7,817 nt of DNA from Bordetella parapertussis (lineage in GTDB: Bacteria; Pseudomonadota; Gammaproteobacteria; Burkholderiales; SG8-39), in NCBI GenBank assembly GCA_945869935.1, contig CAMBSA010000066.1:1-7817 (forward strand), written 5' to 3'. Positions 1 to 7,372 of this stretch are shown in pieces (within the stretch, counting starts at the first letter, position 1; each line of letters begins with the position of its first letter). The position numbers were made by a program, and so were the translations under genes. The notes below the pieces were generated by a model, which made no database searches, was not told where the DNA came from, and worked only from the letters and a program-made list of their open reading frames with translations.

Positions 1-429
1 CCGATCACCCTCCACGACGATCTTGTCGCGATAGTGTCCGACGTTGAATACGCGGGTCGGTTCGTCGGTAAGTGTTTCATAGGAGGTGTAGTTGGCTCGA
101 ACCTCGAGTTCTCCGTCCTTCCACCCAAGAATGCGTATTGCAGACACCATCCGGCGCAACATTCTCGGGCCATAGACCAGCGTTTTCCGGATGCCGGTGA
201 CACGGTCCTGCAGATAGCCCTGGTTTTCACACAACCAGAGCGATAACGGCAGGCCGCGCTCGAAATTCTCTCGCGGGACAATCCGGTACAGGCAGGGTTC
301 GGTGAAAAAGCCCGGCCACTCCTCGAATCGCTCCTCGTCGAGGCAGCCGATGTAATTGGCGTAAAGCTCTTCGACCTCGAAGCGAAGGTCGCGGGCGCTA
401 AGGCTAAGAAAACGATCAGTAGCTGTCAT
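1..429 (-). CDS. Ring-hydroxylating oxygenase small (beta) subunit, partial
   Basis: Read leftwards from an ATG at 429, this frame stays open for 143 codons to the window edge, so the C-terminus is missing; the family is usually about 160-175 residues. The protein starts MTATDRFLSLSARDLRFEVE and contains DRVTGIRKTLVYGPRMLRR (about 75-93), typical of small subunits such as NagH or AndAd. These subunits have an NTF2-like fold, carry no metal, and pack with the catalytic large subunit in an alpha3beta3 cytoplasmic oxygenase. The gene lies 10 bp after the large-subunit stop. An AAGG at 438-441, overlapping that TAA stop, is a plausible ribosome binding site 8 bp from the ATG, so the pair is probably co-transcribed and translationally linked. 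The family call is firm. The exact substrate cannot be read from this subunit. Confidence 0.88.
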   Translation of the reverse strand, partial: MTATDRFLSLSARDLRFEVEELYANYIGCLDEERFEEWPGFFTEPCLYRIVPRENFERGLPLSLWLCENQGYLQDRVTGIRKTLVYGPRMLRRMVSAIRILGWKDGELEVRANYTSYETLTDEPTRVFNVGHYRDKIVVEGDR

Positions 430-439
430 GATTCGCGCC

Positions 440-1660
440 TTAGAGATCCATGGCTTTGCGGTAACCGGCCCAGAATCCGCGGATAACCGACTCGGTGACC
501 GTGTGCGGCTGGTCAGCCCATTCGCGTCCACCCATTTCGAGTACGCCGATGCTGTTCGGATACGGTGCGATGCCCTGTTGTGAGCCGGCCATCACTTCGC
601 TGTCGTCAATCGATACAAAACCGGAGGGGCCCATCAGGTTCGCCTGACGCAGGCGGCGCTGGGTCATTTCCGGAGAGTCGTCTTCGTAGCCGAAGTAGGT
701 CCAGGCGAGTTCGAACGAATTAGGTCCCTTCGTGATCAACTGGCGCATCGCGAGCGTGTTCGACTGTTGCTGCACGATCAGGTTCGGCCAAAGAGTGAGC
801 ATCACCACGGTGTACTCGGGAAACTCACGTTCTGGCTGGAGCATGCTTGTACCCTGGAGCTTCAGGTTTACATCCAGGCTCTTCATATCGGCGTTGTCTT
901 CGGTTTTCTTCTGCTCGCCGCGCCAGTTGATCAGCGCACCGTGGCGCCCGGTCGGGTCCATCTGAACCTTTGAGGGTTGGTCGATGCGGAACAGGCCAAA
1001 GGAAACCAGGAATACGTGCAACAGGCTGGCGTGGTACGGGTCCTTGATGTTTTCCATCATCAGCTTCCAGTTCGACGGAATGAGCTGACGCTGGTATCCG
1101 AGCACCTTGAGCTTCCGGCCATCGAAGACGCGGTCGTGCAGTGCGAGCATGCTGGTGCCGACGTCTTCTTCGAAGGGCTTCACGTCCTTCGAAAAGCTGG
1201 CGTAGATCACGCCATTACGCGTGGTTACCTGCAGCTTGGCCAGGCCATGGTTCTTCGGGTCGAAGTCATCGGGCATGCCGCCCTGCTTGCGGATTCCGCG
1301 ACGCATCGGCACACCGATCAATTCCCCGTCCAGCTTGTAAGTCCACTGGTGGTAGGGGCACATGAATTCGGTGACATTGCCGAGATGCTTCTGGCATAGC
1401 TGCACGCCGCGATGGGCGCAACGGTTTTCCAGTACGTTGATGGCACCGTCGGTGTTACGCACCACGATCACCGGCTTGTCTCCGATGAACGTGCGCACGT
1501 AATCGCCCGGATTCGGCACCTCTGCCTCGAGCCCGACGTAGGACCAGTTCGGTCCACAGAAGATGCGTTCCTGCTCGCGTTGGTAGATTTCGGGATCGGA
1601 ATAGATCCAAAACGGAATTCGGCTGATGCCCTCTTCGGGCCATTCGTGAGCGGCGCCCAT
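440..1660 (-). CDS. Rieske ring-hydroxylating oxygenase large (alpha) subunit, salicylate 5-hydroxylase/anthranilate dioxygenase-like
   Basis: This is the catalytic subunit of a multicomponent oxygenase that takes electrons from a ferredoxin and inserts oxygen into an aromatic ring. The 406-residue protein shows a Rieske [2Fe-2S] site with C81, H83, C101 and H104 in the spacing CxH-17-CxxH. It also shows the mononuclear iron site ENIKDPYHASLLH (203-215), with H210 and H215 as ligands and D207 as the likely electron-bridge Asp. The DDSE stretch at 352-355 probably supplies the third, carboxylate ligand. The N-terminal pattern, with FWIYSDPEIYQRE, YVGLEAEVPNPGDY and GDKPVIVVR, resembles NagG and AndAc, and the length fits that group (about 405-425). 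Substrate is therefore guessed to be a hydroxy- or aminobenzoate-type acid. The ATG at 1660 is preceded by a strong AGGAGG. The small subunit follows, and a regulator-like gene is divergent. No ferredoxin or reductase gene is visible in the window; it may lie beyond the left edge. Confidence 0.93.
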   Translation of the reverse strand: MGAAHEWPEEGISRIPFWIYSDPEIYQREQERIFCGPNWSYVGLEAEVPNPGDYVRTFIGDKPVIVVRNTDGAINVLENRCAHRGVQLCQKHLGNVTEFMCPYHQWTYKLDGELIGVPMRRGIRKQGGMPDDFDPKNHGLAKLQVTTRNGVIYASFSKDVKPFEEDVGTSMLALHDRVFDGRKLKVLGYQRQLIPSNWKLMMENIKDPYHASLLHVFLVSFGLFRIDQPSKVQMDPTGRHGALINWRGEQKKTEDNADMKSLDVNLKLQGTSMLQPEREFPEYTVVMLTLWPNLIVQQQSNTLAMRQLITKGPNSFELAWTYFGYEDDSPEMTQRRLRQANLMGPSGFVSIDDSEVMAGSQQGIAPYPNSIGVLEMGGREWADQPHTVTESVIRGFWAGYRKAMDL

Positions 1661-1664
1661 ACTT

Positions 1665-1670
1665 CCTCCT
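1665..1670 (-). promoter_or_regulatory. Ribosome binding site of the oxygenase large subunit
   Basis: The minus strand reads AGGAGG, then AAGT, then ATG. This is a near-perfect Shine-Dalgarno sequence 4 bp before the start at 1660. It fixes that start and suggests strong translation, in contrast to the divergent gene, which has no such site. Confidence 0.8.
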
Positions 1671-1745
1671 CGTGCGAGTGGCTTCGGGTTCGGTCCCGGG
1701 AATACGTTGGGTGAAAATTTTCCGGAAGCGCTTTACAGGAGCAGG

Positions 1746-1774
1746 ATGGTAGGGTGAGAATTAGACTAGATCAA
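1746..1774 (-). promoter_or_regulatory. Candidate sigma-70-type promoter for the oxygenase genes
   Basis: On the minus strand TTGATC (1769-1774) and TACCAT (1746-1751) are separated by exactly 17 bp. Each matches the sigma-70 hexamers at four of six positions. The pair lies upstream of the large-subunit gene, and the dyad at 1777-1792 sits just upstream of its -35 hexamer, where an activator often binds. The match is weak and the call is inferential. Confidence 0.3.
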
Positions 1775-1776
1775 TC

Positions 1777-1792
1777 TCGATTTGATAATCGA
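1777..1792. promoter_or_regulatory. Perfect dyad in divergent intergenic region, candidate operator
   Basis: The sequence TCGATT-TGAT-AATCGA is a perfect inverted repeat of 6 bp arms with a 4 bp spacer. It lies in the AT-rich gap between the oxygenase genes and the divergent HTH-citrate-synthase gene. There is no following T-tract, so it is not a terminator. The right arm overlaps TCGACA (1789-1794), a possible -35 for the plus-strand gene. The position suits an operator that serves both directions, most simply bound by the neighbouring HTH protein. That link is inferred. Confidence 0.45.
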
Positions 1793-1817
1793 CATATATT
1801 CTTCCCACTGCTAAATA
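1789..1817 (+). promoter_or_regulatory. Candidate promoter for the HTH-citrate-synthase gene
   Basis: TCGACA (1789-1794) matches the sigma-70 -35 hexamer at five of six positions. After 17 bp comes TAAATA (1812-1817), a poor -10. Transcription would start near 1824, only a few bases before the preferred ATG at 1832. A very short leader would fit the absence of a Shine-Dalgarno sequence. TATATT at 1795-1800 is an alternative -10 without a good -35. Confidence 0.25.
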
Positions 1818-1831
1818 ACGCGGTTTTCCAA

Positions 1832-3106
1832 ATGCCTTCCGGATCAAGCGCCACAATTTCTTCCTCAGCGTCCGAGTACGTCACGGCAGCGGAGGCTGCC
1901 CGGATTCTCAAAATCAAACCTCAGACCTTGTACACCTACGTGAGCCGGGGGCTGATCCGCTCGGTCGCGCAGCTCGACCGCAAGGACAGGTTGTACTACC
2001 GGGAGGACATCGACAAGGTTCGTGCGCGCAGCGATGCGCGTGCGGGAACGGGCGCGGCGGCCGAATCGGCGTTGCGCTGGGGCCAACCGGTGATCAACAC
2101 CGGGATCACCGAACTGACACCGGACGGCCCCCGCTACCGCGGGCGGCTTGCGCTTGACCTGATGCGACAACGCCGCTCGTTTGAAGCGGTCGCGGAGCTT
2201 CTCTGGACAGGAATAGATCACCTTGAGGCCATCGTTTGGGACAGTGAGCAGTTACCTAACGGTTTTGGCGAGTTGATGGATCATGTGGTGCTGCAGGGCG
2301 AACTCCCGCCGATTCTTCGCGTGTTCGGCATTGCAACAACGATGCTCGGTGCCGCCGAGGCCGCACGAAACGAAATTCGACGCGGAACGACCATCCCCGC
2401 GGCGAGGCAAATGATCCTGACCTTGACCGGTTGCCTCGGCTATCTCGGCACGGCCCGGCGCTTCGTCATCCCGGAAAGCGCTCGCGGTCTCGCAGATAAT
2501 ATCGCCCGAGTACTGCTGCCGTCGGTTTCGCCGGAAATCGTTCAGGCGATCAATACCGCGCTGGTTTTGTGCGCAGATCACGAGTTGTCGCCGTCAACTT
2601 TCGCAGCACGAGTCGCTGCATCCACAGGCGCAGAACTGCGCGCCTGCATGTTGGCTGCTGTTGGCGCCCACTCCGGCGCTTTGGCAGGTGCAGGCTGTGA
2701 TCGTGTGGAAGATCTGCTCCGTGACGCGCACACCTCGGAGGACGTGCGTTTGCGCTTACTGACTCTCGAGCAGGCGGGAAATCGCATCCCGGGATTCAAT
2801 ATCGTCGTGTATCCCAGGGGAGATCCAAGAGCTCGTGCGCTACTTCAGATCGCCCGGTCTTTTGCTACCAACGAGCACGCTCGCCTGGTCTGTGAGTTCA
2901 TTGATGAAGCCGACCGGCGATTGCACCTCAGGCCCAGTCTTGAAGTCGGACTGGTTGCGCTGACCATTGCGCTTGGGATGCCCGCCCACAGCGCGGGCGC
3001 ATTGTGGGCTCTGGGACGAACAGCCGGCTGGATCGCCCACGTCATGGAACAGCGGCTCGCAGGGTTTGTATTGCGCCCGCGAGCTCGGTTTCTTCCCGCG
3101 GCTTGA
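1832..3106 (+). CDS. HTH DNA-binding domain fused to a catalytically altered citrate-synthase-like domain; putative regulator
   Basis: The product is 424 residues from the ATG at 1832. The frame extends up to a GTG at 1754, but those 26 extra residues have no family character and would cover the candidate operator. The ATG lacks a visible ribosome binding site. Residues 15-65 form an excisionase/MerR-like helix-turn-helix, with YVTAAEAARILKIKPQTLYTY followed by a wing-like LYYREDIDKV. The rest follows the citrate synthase fold: RYRGRLALDLM, ADHELSPSTFAARVAAST, GAHSGAL, IPGFNIVVYPRGDPRA, GRTAGWIAH and a C-terminal RPRARF. The active-site His of the usual HGGA motif is kept (H280). The His of the usual GFGHRVY is Ile here (I324, in GFNIVVY), and the Asp of the usual PNVDF is Glu (E371, in PSLEV). 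Normal citrate synthesis is therefore unlikely. The DNA-binding domain and divergent position suggest a regulator that senses a CoA ester or organic acid. This is inference; an altered enzyme is the alternative. Confidence 0.85.
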   Translation: MPSGSSATISSSASEYVTAAEAARILKIKPQTLYTYVSRGLIRSVAQLDRKDRLYYREDIDKVRARSDARAGTGAAAESALRWGQPVINTGITELTPDGPRYRGRLALDLMRQRRSFEAVAELLWTGIDHLEAIVWDSEQLPNGFGELMDHVVLQGELPPILRVFGIATTMLGAAEAARNEIRRGTTIPAARQMILTLTGCLGYLGTARRFVIPESARGLADNIARVLLPSVSPEIVQAINTALVLCADHELSPSTFAARVAASTGAELRACMLAAVGAHSGALAGAGCDRVEDLLRDAHTSEDVRLRLLTLEQAGNRIPGFNIVVYPRGDPRARALLQIARSFATNEHARLVCEFIDEADRRLHLRPSLEVGLVALTIALGMPAHSAGALWALGRTAGWIAHVMEQRLAGFVLRPRARFLPAA

Positions 3107-3133
3107 AGGCCACCGGAAAAGTAGCGCGACCGG

Positions 3134-4003
3134 TCAGCTGAAACGGGCCAGCAGCGACTCCAGATGTTCATTGTTGGTGTATCGGATCACCAGCTTTCCC
3201 GAGCCTTTGCGCTCAGGACGCACTTCAATCCGGGTTCCGAAACGCTCCGACAGTTCCTGCTCATAGCGTTCGATGTCGCGATCGACTTTGGGTGGCTCGG
3301 ACGTCTTGCCGATCACCACCTTCCCGGTGAGGTTCAGGAGCTCGTTCACACGCTTTTCCGTCTCGCGTACCGACCATCCAAGCTCCACGGCATCACGCGC
3401 AAGTTCCTCCTGGCGACGCGCATCGAGTGCGAGCAGAGCACGGGCGTGTCCCATTTCGAGCTTGCCGTCGATCATCAGTTGCTGCACAGGCTTGCCGAGA
3501 TTGAGCAGGCGCAGGAGGTTCGTCACCGCGGCGCGTGAGCGTCCGACGGCTTCCGCCGCCTGTTCCTGAGTGAGTCCAAACTCGTCGATCAGGCGTTTCA
3601 GGCCTTGCGCTTCTTCGAGCGCATTGAGGTCTTCGCGCTGAATGTTCTCGATGAGGGCCATTGCCAGCGCCGCCTTGTCCGGGACCTCCCTCACCACCAC
3701 CGGGACCTCGACAAGACCCGCGATCCGTGCGGCACGCCAGCGCCGTTCCCCGGCGATTATTTCGTAACGATCCTTGCCAATCGGACGGACAAGAATGGGC
3801 TGCATCAGGCCCTGCTGACCGATCGACGCGGCCAACTCGGCAAGTGACGCTTCGTCCATTCTGGTTCGCGGCTGGTACTTCCCGCGCTGAAGACAGTCGA
3901 TCGAAAGCACGGCGAGCGATTCCTTCGCGGGGGCCGCGGACGGCGCATCGTCCGTATCGAGCAATGCGTCGAGTCCCCGGCCCAGCCCCTTCTTTACCTT
4001 CAT
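3134..4003 (-). CDS. parB: Chromosome partitioning protein ParB (Spo0J family)
   Basis: ParB binds parS, loads as a CTP-dependent clamp, spreads along DNA and stimulates the ParA ATPase to segregate origins. The 289-residue length is normal. The N-terminus MKVKKGLGRGLDALL is the usual conserved ParA-interacting tail. The ParB/Srx-like CTP-binding domain follows, with GERRWRAA at 85-92 and ENIQREDLN at 119-127. A helix-turn-helix for parS lies near 144-165 (LTQEQAAEAVGRSRAAVTNLL). The C-terminal dimerisation segment ends at LESLLARFS. Translation starts at an ATG 12 bp after the parA stop, with AGGAG at 4010-4014 six bases upstream. The gene ends 27 bp from the stop of the convergent HTH-citrate-synthase gene, and I see no terminator hairpin in that gap. 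Two consensus parS sites lie about 3.4 kb away, upstream of mnmG. Confidence 0.97.
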   Translation of the reverse strand: MKVKKGLGRGLDALLDTDDAPSAAPAKESLAVLSIDCLQRGKYQPRTRMDEASLAELAASIGQQGLMQPILVRPIGKDRYEIIAGERRWRAARIAGLVEVPVVVREVPDKAALAMALIENIQREDLNALEEAQGLKRLIDEFGLTQEQAAEAVGRSRAAVTNLLRLLNLGKPVQQLMIDGKLEMGHARALLALDARRQEELARDAVELGWSVRETEKRVNELLNLTGKVVIGKTSEPPKVDRDIERYEQELSERFGTRIEVRPERKGSGKLVIRYTNNEHLESLLARFS

Positions 4004-4015
4004 CTCTCTCTCCTG

Positions 4016-4807
4016 TCAGACCGCAGTTGCCGCCGCAGCGGCCGCGCCCCGCCGCGTGATCAGCTCCCAGGCAAGCGCGACATAGGCCTGCGAGCCTTTG
4101 CATGCCGCATCCAGGCTGACCGCCGGAACACCGTAGCTGGGTGCTTCGGCCAGGCGTATGTTTCGGGGTATTACGGTGCTGTACACCTTGTCGCCGAAGT
4201 GCTGTTGAAGCTGTTCGGACACATTCTGCGCGAGCGTATTTCGCGGATCGAACATCGTACGAAGCAGCCCTTCGATCTCCAGCTTTGGATTCAGATGCTG
4301 GCGGACGCGGCGTATGGTGTTGACCAGATCCGAAAGCCCTTCGAGTGCGTAGTACTCGCATTGCATCGGGATCATCACCGCGTCGGCGCAAACCAGCGCA
4401 TTCACAGTAAGCATGTTGAGGGCGGGAGGACAATCGATCAGAACAAAATCGTATTGAGTGACAAACGTCTCGAGGGCCTGTTTCATCCGGGTTTCGCGAT
4501 GTTCGAGCTCCACCAGTTCGACTTCGGCGCCGGCAAGATCGCGATTCGCCGGCAGCACATCGTACCCGCCCGACTCCGATCGGACGCGAACGCTCGCCGC
4601 AGTCGAAAGGCCGAGAAGTACGTGATAGACGGTCTCCTTGAGCGTGCGCTTTTCGATGCCACTTCCCATCGTTGCGTTGCCTTGTGGATCAAGATCCACA
4701 AGCAAAACCCGCTTGTCGGCTCCCGCAAGTCCGGCAGCAAGATTGACGGTCGTGGTGGTTTTCCCAACGCCGCCTTTCTGGTTGGTGATGGCTAGAACCC
4801 GGGTCAT
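4016..4807 (-). CDS. parA: Chromosome partitioning ATPase ParA (Soj family)
   Basis: ParA binds non-specific nucleoid DNA as an ATP dimer and is released by ParB, pulling parS-ParB complexes apart. The 263-residue protein has the deviant Walker A motif KGGVGKTT at 11-18, with signature K11 and P-loop K16. It has the Walker A' region VDLDPQGN at 37-44 (D40) and Walker B FVLIDCPP at 121-128 (D125). There is no N-terminal helix-turn-helix extension, so it is of the short chromosomal type, not a plasmid ParA of the P1/F kind. The ATG overlaps the rsmG stop as ATGA, implying translational coupling. The Ala-rich C-terminus (RRGAAAAAATAV) is probably a disordered tail. A perfect 22 bp palindrome covers the Walker A' codons. 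Confidence 0.97.
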   Translation of the reverse strand: MTRVLAITNQKGGVGKTTTTVNLAAGLAGADKRVLLVDLDPQGNATMGSGIEKRTLKETVYHVLLGLSTAASVRVRSESGGYDVLPANRDLAGAEVELVELEHRETRMKQALETFVTQYDFVLIDCPPALNMLTVNALVCADAVMIPMQCEYYALEGLSDLVNTIRRVRQHLNPKLEIEGLLRTMFDPRNTLAQNVSEQLQQHFGDKVYSTVIPRNIRLAEAPSYGVPAVSLDAACKGSQAYVALAWELITRRGAAAAAATAV

Positions 4808-5454
4808 GATCGTCCGATCATTACAAGGTGGCGTTGCGCGTCGATTCCGGGTACTCGGAGTTCGATGACACTCTCCACATGAAATTCCGATGGAAGCCGA
4901 TCAATCTCGTCCTTCGGGAAAACACCCTTCATGGCCGCGAACCGACCGCCCTCCTCAAGCAGATGTTCCGCGGAACGAACGAAATCGGCGAGTTCGGAAA
5001 ATGCACGAGACGAGATAACCGGAAATCGACGATCCCTGTTCCAGGACTCGACGCGCTCGCAGACCACATCGACATTGCGCAAATCGAGTTCTCCCGCCGC
5101 CTGTCGGAGGAACGCAGCTTTTTTCTGAATCACGTCCAGAAGCGTGACCCTGCTCGTCGGTCGGAGAATCGCCAGCGGAATGCCGGGGAGACCGGGTCCG
5201 GTTCCGACGTCGAGTACGTCCTTCGAGGGCAAGTACGGCAGGACTGATGCGCTATCCATGATGTGGTGACTTACCATTCGCTCGGGCTCCCGAATTGCTG
5301 TCAGGTTGTACACCTTGTTCCATTTCATCAGGAGCCCGATGTATTGGACGAGCTTATCAACATGTTCTTGTAAAAGATCTATTTCCAAGGAAGTTAGTCC
5401 CCGCTTCACGAGGTCCGCGAGAACAATTTCCACGCTCACATCTTCCTGCGGCAC
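4804..5454 (-). CDS. rsmG: 16S rRNA (guanine(527)-N7)-methyltransferase RsmG
   Basis: RsmG (formerly GidB) methylates G527 of 16S rRNA using S-adenosylmethionine; loss gives low-level streptomycin resistance in several bacteria. The 216-residue product is close to the family length (about 207-215). It shows the N-terminal helical part with LMKWNKVYNLTAIREPERMVSHHIMDS (42-68), the SAM-binding loop DVGTGPGLPGIPLA (82-95) and the downstream ISSRAFSEL (147-155). The frame begins with a GTG at 5454 that shares one base with the mnmG TAG stop. An AGGA lies inside the first codons and is better spaced for a GTG at 5439 (residue 6), so translation may start there, shortening the protein by five residues. 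It ends in a four-base overlap with parA. Confidence 0.95.
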   Translation of the reverse strand: MPQEDVSVEIVLADLVKRGLTSLEIDLLQEHVDKLVQYIGLLMKWNKVYNLTAIREPERMVSHHIMDSASVLPYLPSKDVLDVGTGPGLPGIPLAILRPTSRVTLLDVIQKKAAFLRQAAGELDLRNVDVVCERVESWNRDRRFPVISSRAFSELADFVRSAEHLLEEGGRFAAMKGVFPKDEIDRLPSEFHVESVIELRVPGIDAQRHLVMIGRS

Positions 5455-7343
5455 TATGCGGCTCGATCGCGCGCTGTCAAGCGCTTGAGGTGAACTAGGA
5501 GCAGCGAAACGGCAGCAGGAGTAATTCCAGACATCCGGGATGCCTGGCCAAGAGTTGCGGGCTTGTGCTGATTCAGCTTTTGATGGACTTCATTCGAAAG
5601 CCCGTGCACTTCGCGATAATCCAGGTCGGCCGGCAGTACCATCGATTCATAGCGCTCATGACGGGCGATCTCGTCTTGCTGACGCGCGATATAACCAAGA
5701 TATTTGGCCTGGATTTCAACCTGCTCGGCGACAATCGGATCCACCTGCGGAAATTCGACACCGTCAAGGGTACGCAAAGATCCGTACGTGACATCGGGGC
5801 GTTTGAGCAGATCCATCAGCGTATATTCACGCTCAATGGGTTTGCCAAGAACCCTTGTCGCTTCTGCATCGGAAATCGTTCGCGGACTCACCCACGTGGA
5901 TTTGAGTCGCTCCTGTTCACGCGCAATTTCATCACGCTTGCGGTTGAAGGCGTCCCAGCGCAGATCGTCGACAAGCCCGACCTTACGACCCAACTCGGTA
6001 AGGCGCAAGTCGGCGTTGTCCTCTCGCAGCATCAGGCGATATTCGGCCCGGCTTGTGAACATTCGGTACGGTTCGCTCACTCCACGGGTAATCAGGTCAT
6101 CCACAAGAACCCCGAGATACGCCTCGTCCCGGCGCGGCCACCAGGGTTCTGTGTTTCGTGAGTACCGCGCCGCATTGATCCCCGCGAGCAGGCCCTGGGC
6201 AGCGGCTTCCTCGTAACCGGTAGTCCCGTTGATCTGACCGGCGAAGAACAGGCCTTCGATCATTTTGGTTTCGAGCGACGGTTTAAGGGCTCGCGGGTCG
6301 TAGTAGTCGTATTCGATCGCATAGCCAGGGCGCAGAATATGGGCGTTTTCGAGGCCCTTGATTGAGCGAACAAGCGCAAGTTGAATATCAAACGGCAGGC
6401 TTGTCGAAATCCCGTTCGGATAGAACTCGTGCGTCGTAAGGCCCTCGGGCTCAAGAAAGATCTGATGCGAGCTTTTCTGAGCGAAGCGATGGATCTTGTC
6501 TTCGATCGAGGGGCAATAGCGCGGACCGACGCCCTCAATTACACCGGTATACATTGGCGAACGATCCAGACCGCCCCGGATGATTTCGTGACTCCGTTCA
6601 TTCGTGTGCGTAATCCAGCAGGGCAACTGGACCGGATGCATATCGCGACGTCCCATGAGCGAAAAGACCGGCTCTGGAACGTCACCCGGCTGCGGTTGCA
6701 GTACGGAAAAATCGATTGTTCTGCCGTCAATTCTCGGCGGCGTGCCCGTCTTCAGCCTGCCCGCAGGAAGACGCAGTTCGCGAAGTCTGGCCGCAAGGCT
6801 GATTGACGGAGGATCCCCCGCCCTTCCGCCGCTATGATTTTCCAGGCCGACATGGATCAGCCCGGAGAGAAACGTTCCCGTTGTCAACACGACCGACCGG
6901 CCCTTGAATCGAAGGCCCATCTGGGTTACCACGCCCACTACCCGATCGCCCTCAAGGAGAAGATCATCCACCGCTTGTTGAAAGAGGGTCAGGTTGGGCT
7001 GATTTTCCAGGCGGCCGCGGATAGCCTGCTTGTAGAGTATTCGATCGGCTTGCGCTCGCGTGGCACGAACAGCAGGGCCTTTGCTGGAGTTGAGGATTCG
7101 AAACTGAATGCCCGCCTCGTCGGTGGCTATAGCCATCGCCCCGCCAAGCGCGTCAACTTCGCGAACCAGGTGCCCCTTTCCAATCCCTCCAATTGAAGGA
7201 TTGCAGGACATCTGCCCCAGGGTCTCGATGTTATGGGTGAGCAGCAAGGTACTCGATCCGGAGCGTGCAGCAGCGAGCGCTGCTTCGGTTCCAGCGTGTC
7301 CACCACCCACAACGATCACTTCAAATGTTTCGGGGAATTGCAT
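5454..7343 (-). CDS. mnmG: tRNA uridine-5-carboxymethylaminomethyl modification protein MnmG
   Basis: MnmG (GidA) works with the GTPase MnmE to build the cmnm5/nm5 group on the wobble uridine U34 of certain tRNAs, using FAD, NADH and methylene-tetrahydrofolate. The length, 629 residues, is the same as the E. coli protein. Visible motifs are the FAD-binding [10 protein letters not shown] (13-22), [16 protein letters not shown] (47-62), the second conserved cysteine in [11 protein letters not shown] (273-283) and [14 protein letters not shown]. The two functionally important cysteines fall at C47 and C277, as in E. coli. The ATG at 7343 gives the expected N-terminus; only a weak GGA precedes it. 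This is the first gene of the leftward operon. MnmE is not in the window. parS sites lie 58 bp and 85 bp upstream of the start codon. Confidence 0.98.
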   Translation of the reverse strand: MQFPETFEVIVVGGGHAGTEAALAAARSGSSTLLLTHNIETLGQMSCNPSIGGIGKGHLVREVDALGGAMAIATDEAGIQFRILNSSKGPAVRATRAQADRILYKQAIRGRLENQPNLTLFQQAVDDLLLEGDRVVGVVTQMGLRFKGRSVVLTTGTFLSGLIHVGLENHSGGRAGDPPSISLAARLRELRLPAGRLKTGTPPRIDGRTIDFSVLQPQPGDVPEPVFSLMGRRDMHPVQLPCWITHTNERSHEIIRGGLDRSPMYTGVIEGVGPRYCPSIEDKIHRFAQKSSHQIFLEPEGLTTHEFYPNGISTSLPFDIQLALVRSIKGLENAHILRPGYAIEYDYYDPRALKPSLETKMIEGLFFAGQINGTTGYEEAAAQGLLAGINAARYSRNTEPWWPRRDEAYLGVLVDDLITRGVSEPYRMFTSRAEYRLMLREDNADLRLTELGRKVGLVDDLRWDAFNRKRDEIAREQERLKSTWVSPRTISDAEATRVLGKPIEREYTLMDLLKRPDVTYGSLRTLDGVEFPQVDPIVAEQVEIQAKYLGYIARQQDEIARHERYESMVLPADLDYREVHGLSNEVHQKLNQHKPATLGQASRMSGITPAAVSLLLVHLKRLTARDRAA

Positions 7344-7372
7344 AATGTCCGAGCGCCTGCCTAAGGCGCGGA

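Noticed and set aside
977..1399. 140-codon plus-strand frame opposite the oxygenase large subunit
   Set aside because: It is antisense to a well-conserved gene, with no ribosome binding site or family resemblance.
1720..1727. TTCCGGAA palindrome, with TCCCGGGA at 1694-1701, upstream of the oxygenase genes
   Set aside because: Eight-base self-complementary words are expected often in this composition, and neither is repeated or tied to a known binding site.
3107..3133. Possible terminator between the convergent HTH-citrate-synthase gene and parB
   Set aside because: Only a 5 bp ACCGG/CCGGT pairing with a long loop is seen, and no T-tract; this is not enough for an intrinsic terminator.
3393..4433. 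346-codon minus-strand open frame across parA and parB
   Set aside because: It is in a different frame from two unmistakable genes, is rich in Arg and Gly as GC-rich shadow frames are, and shows no recognisable domain.
5354..5362. TTATCAACA inside rsmG resembling a DnaA box
   Set aside because: It is an isolated imperfect copy in coding sequence, with no cluster or AT-rich unwinding region; no replication origin is visible in the window.
5892..5899. CCACGTGG core inside mnmG resembling parS
   Set aside because: Only the central 8 bp match; the outer TGTT and AACA arms are absent, and the codons explain the sequence.
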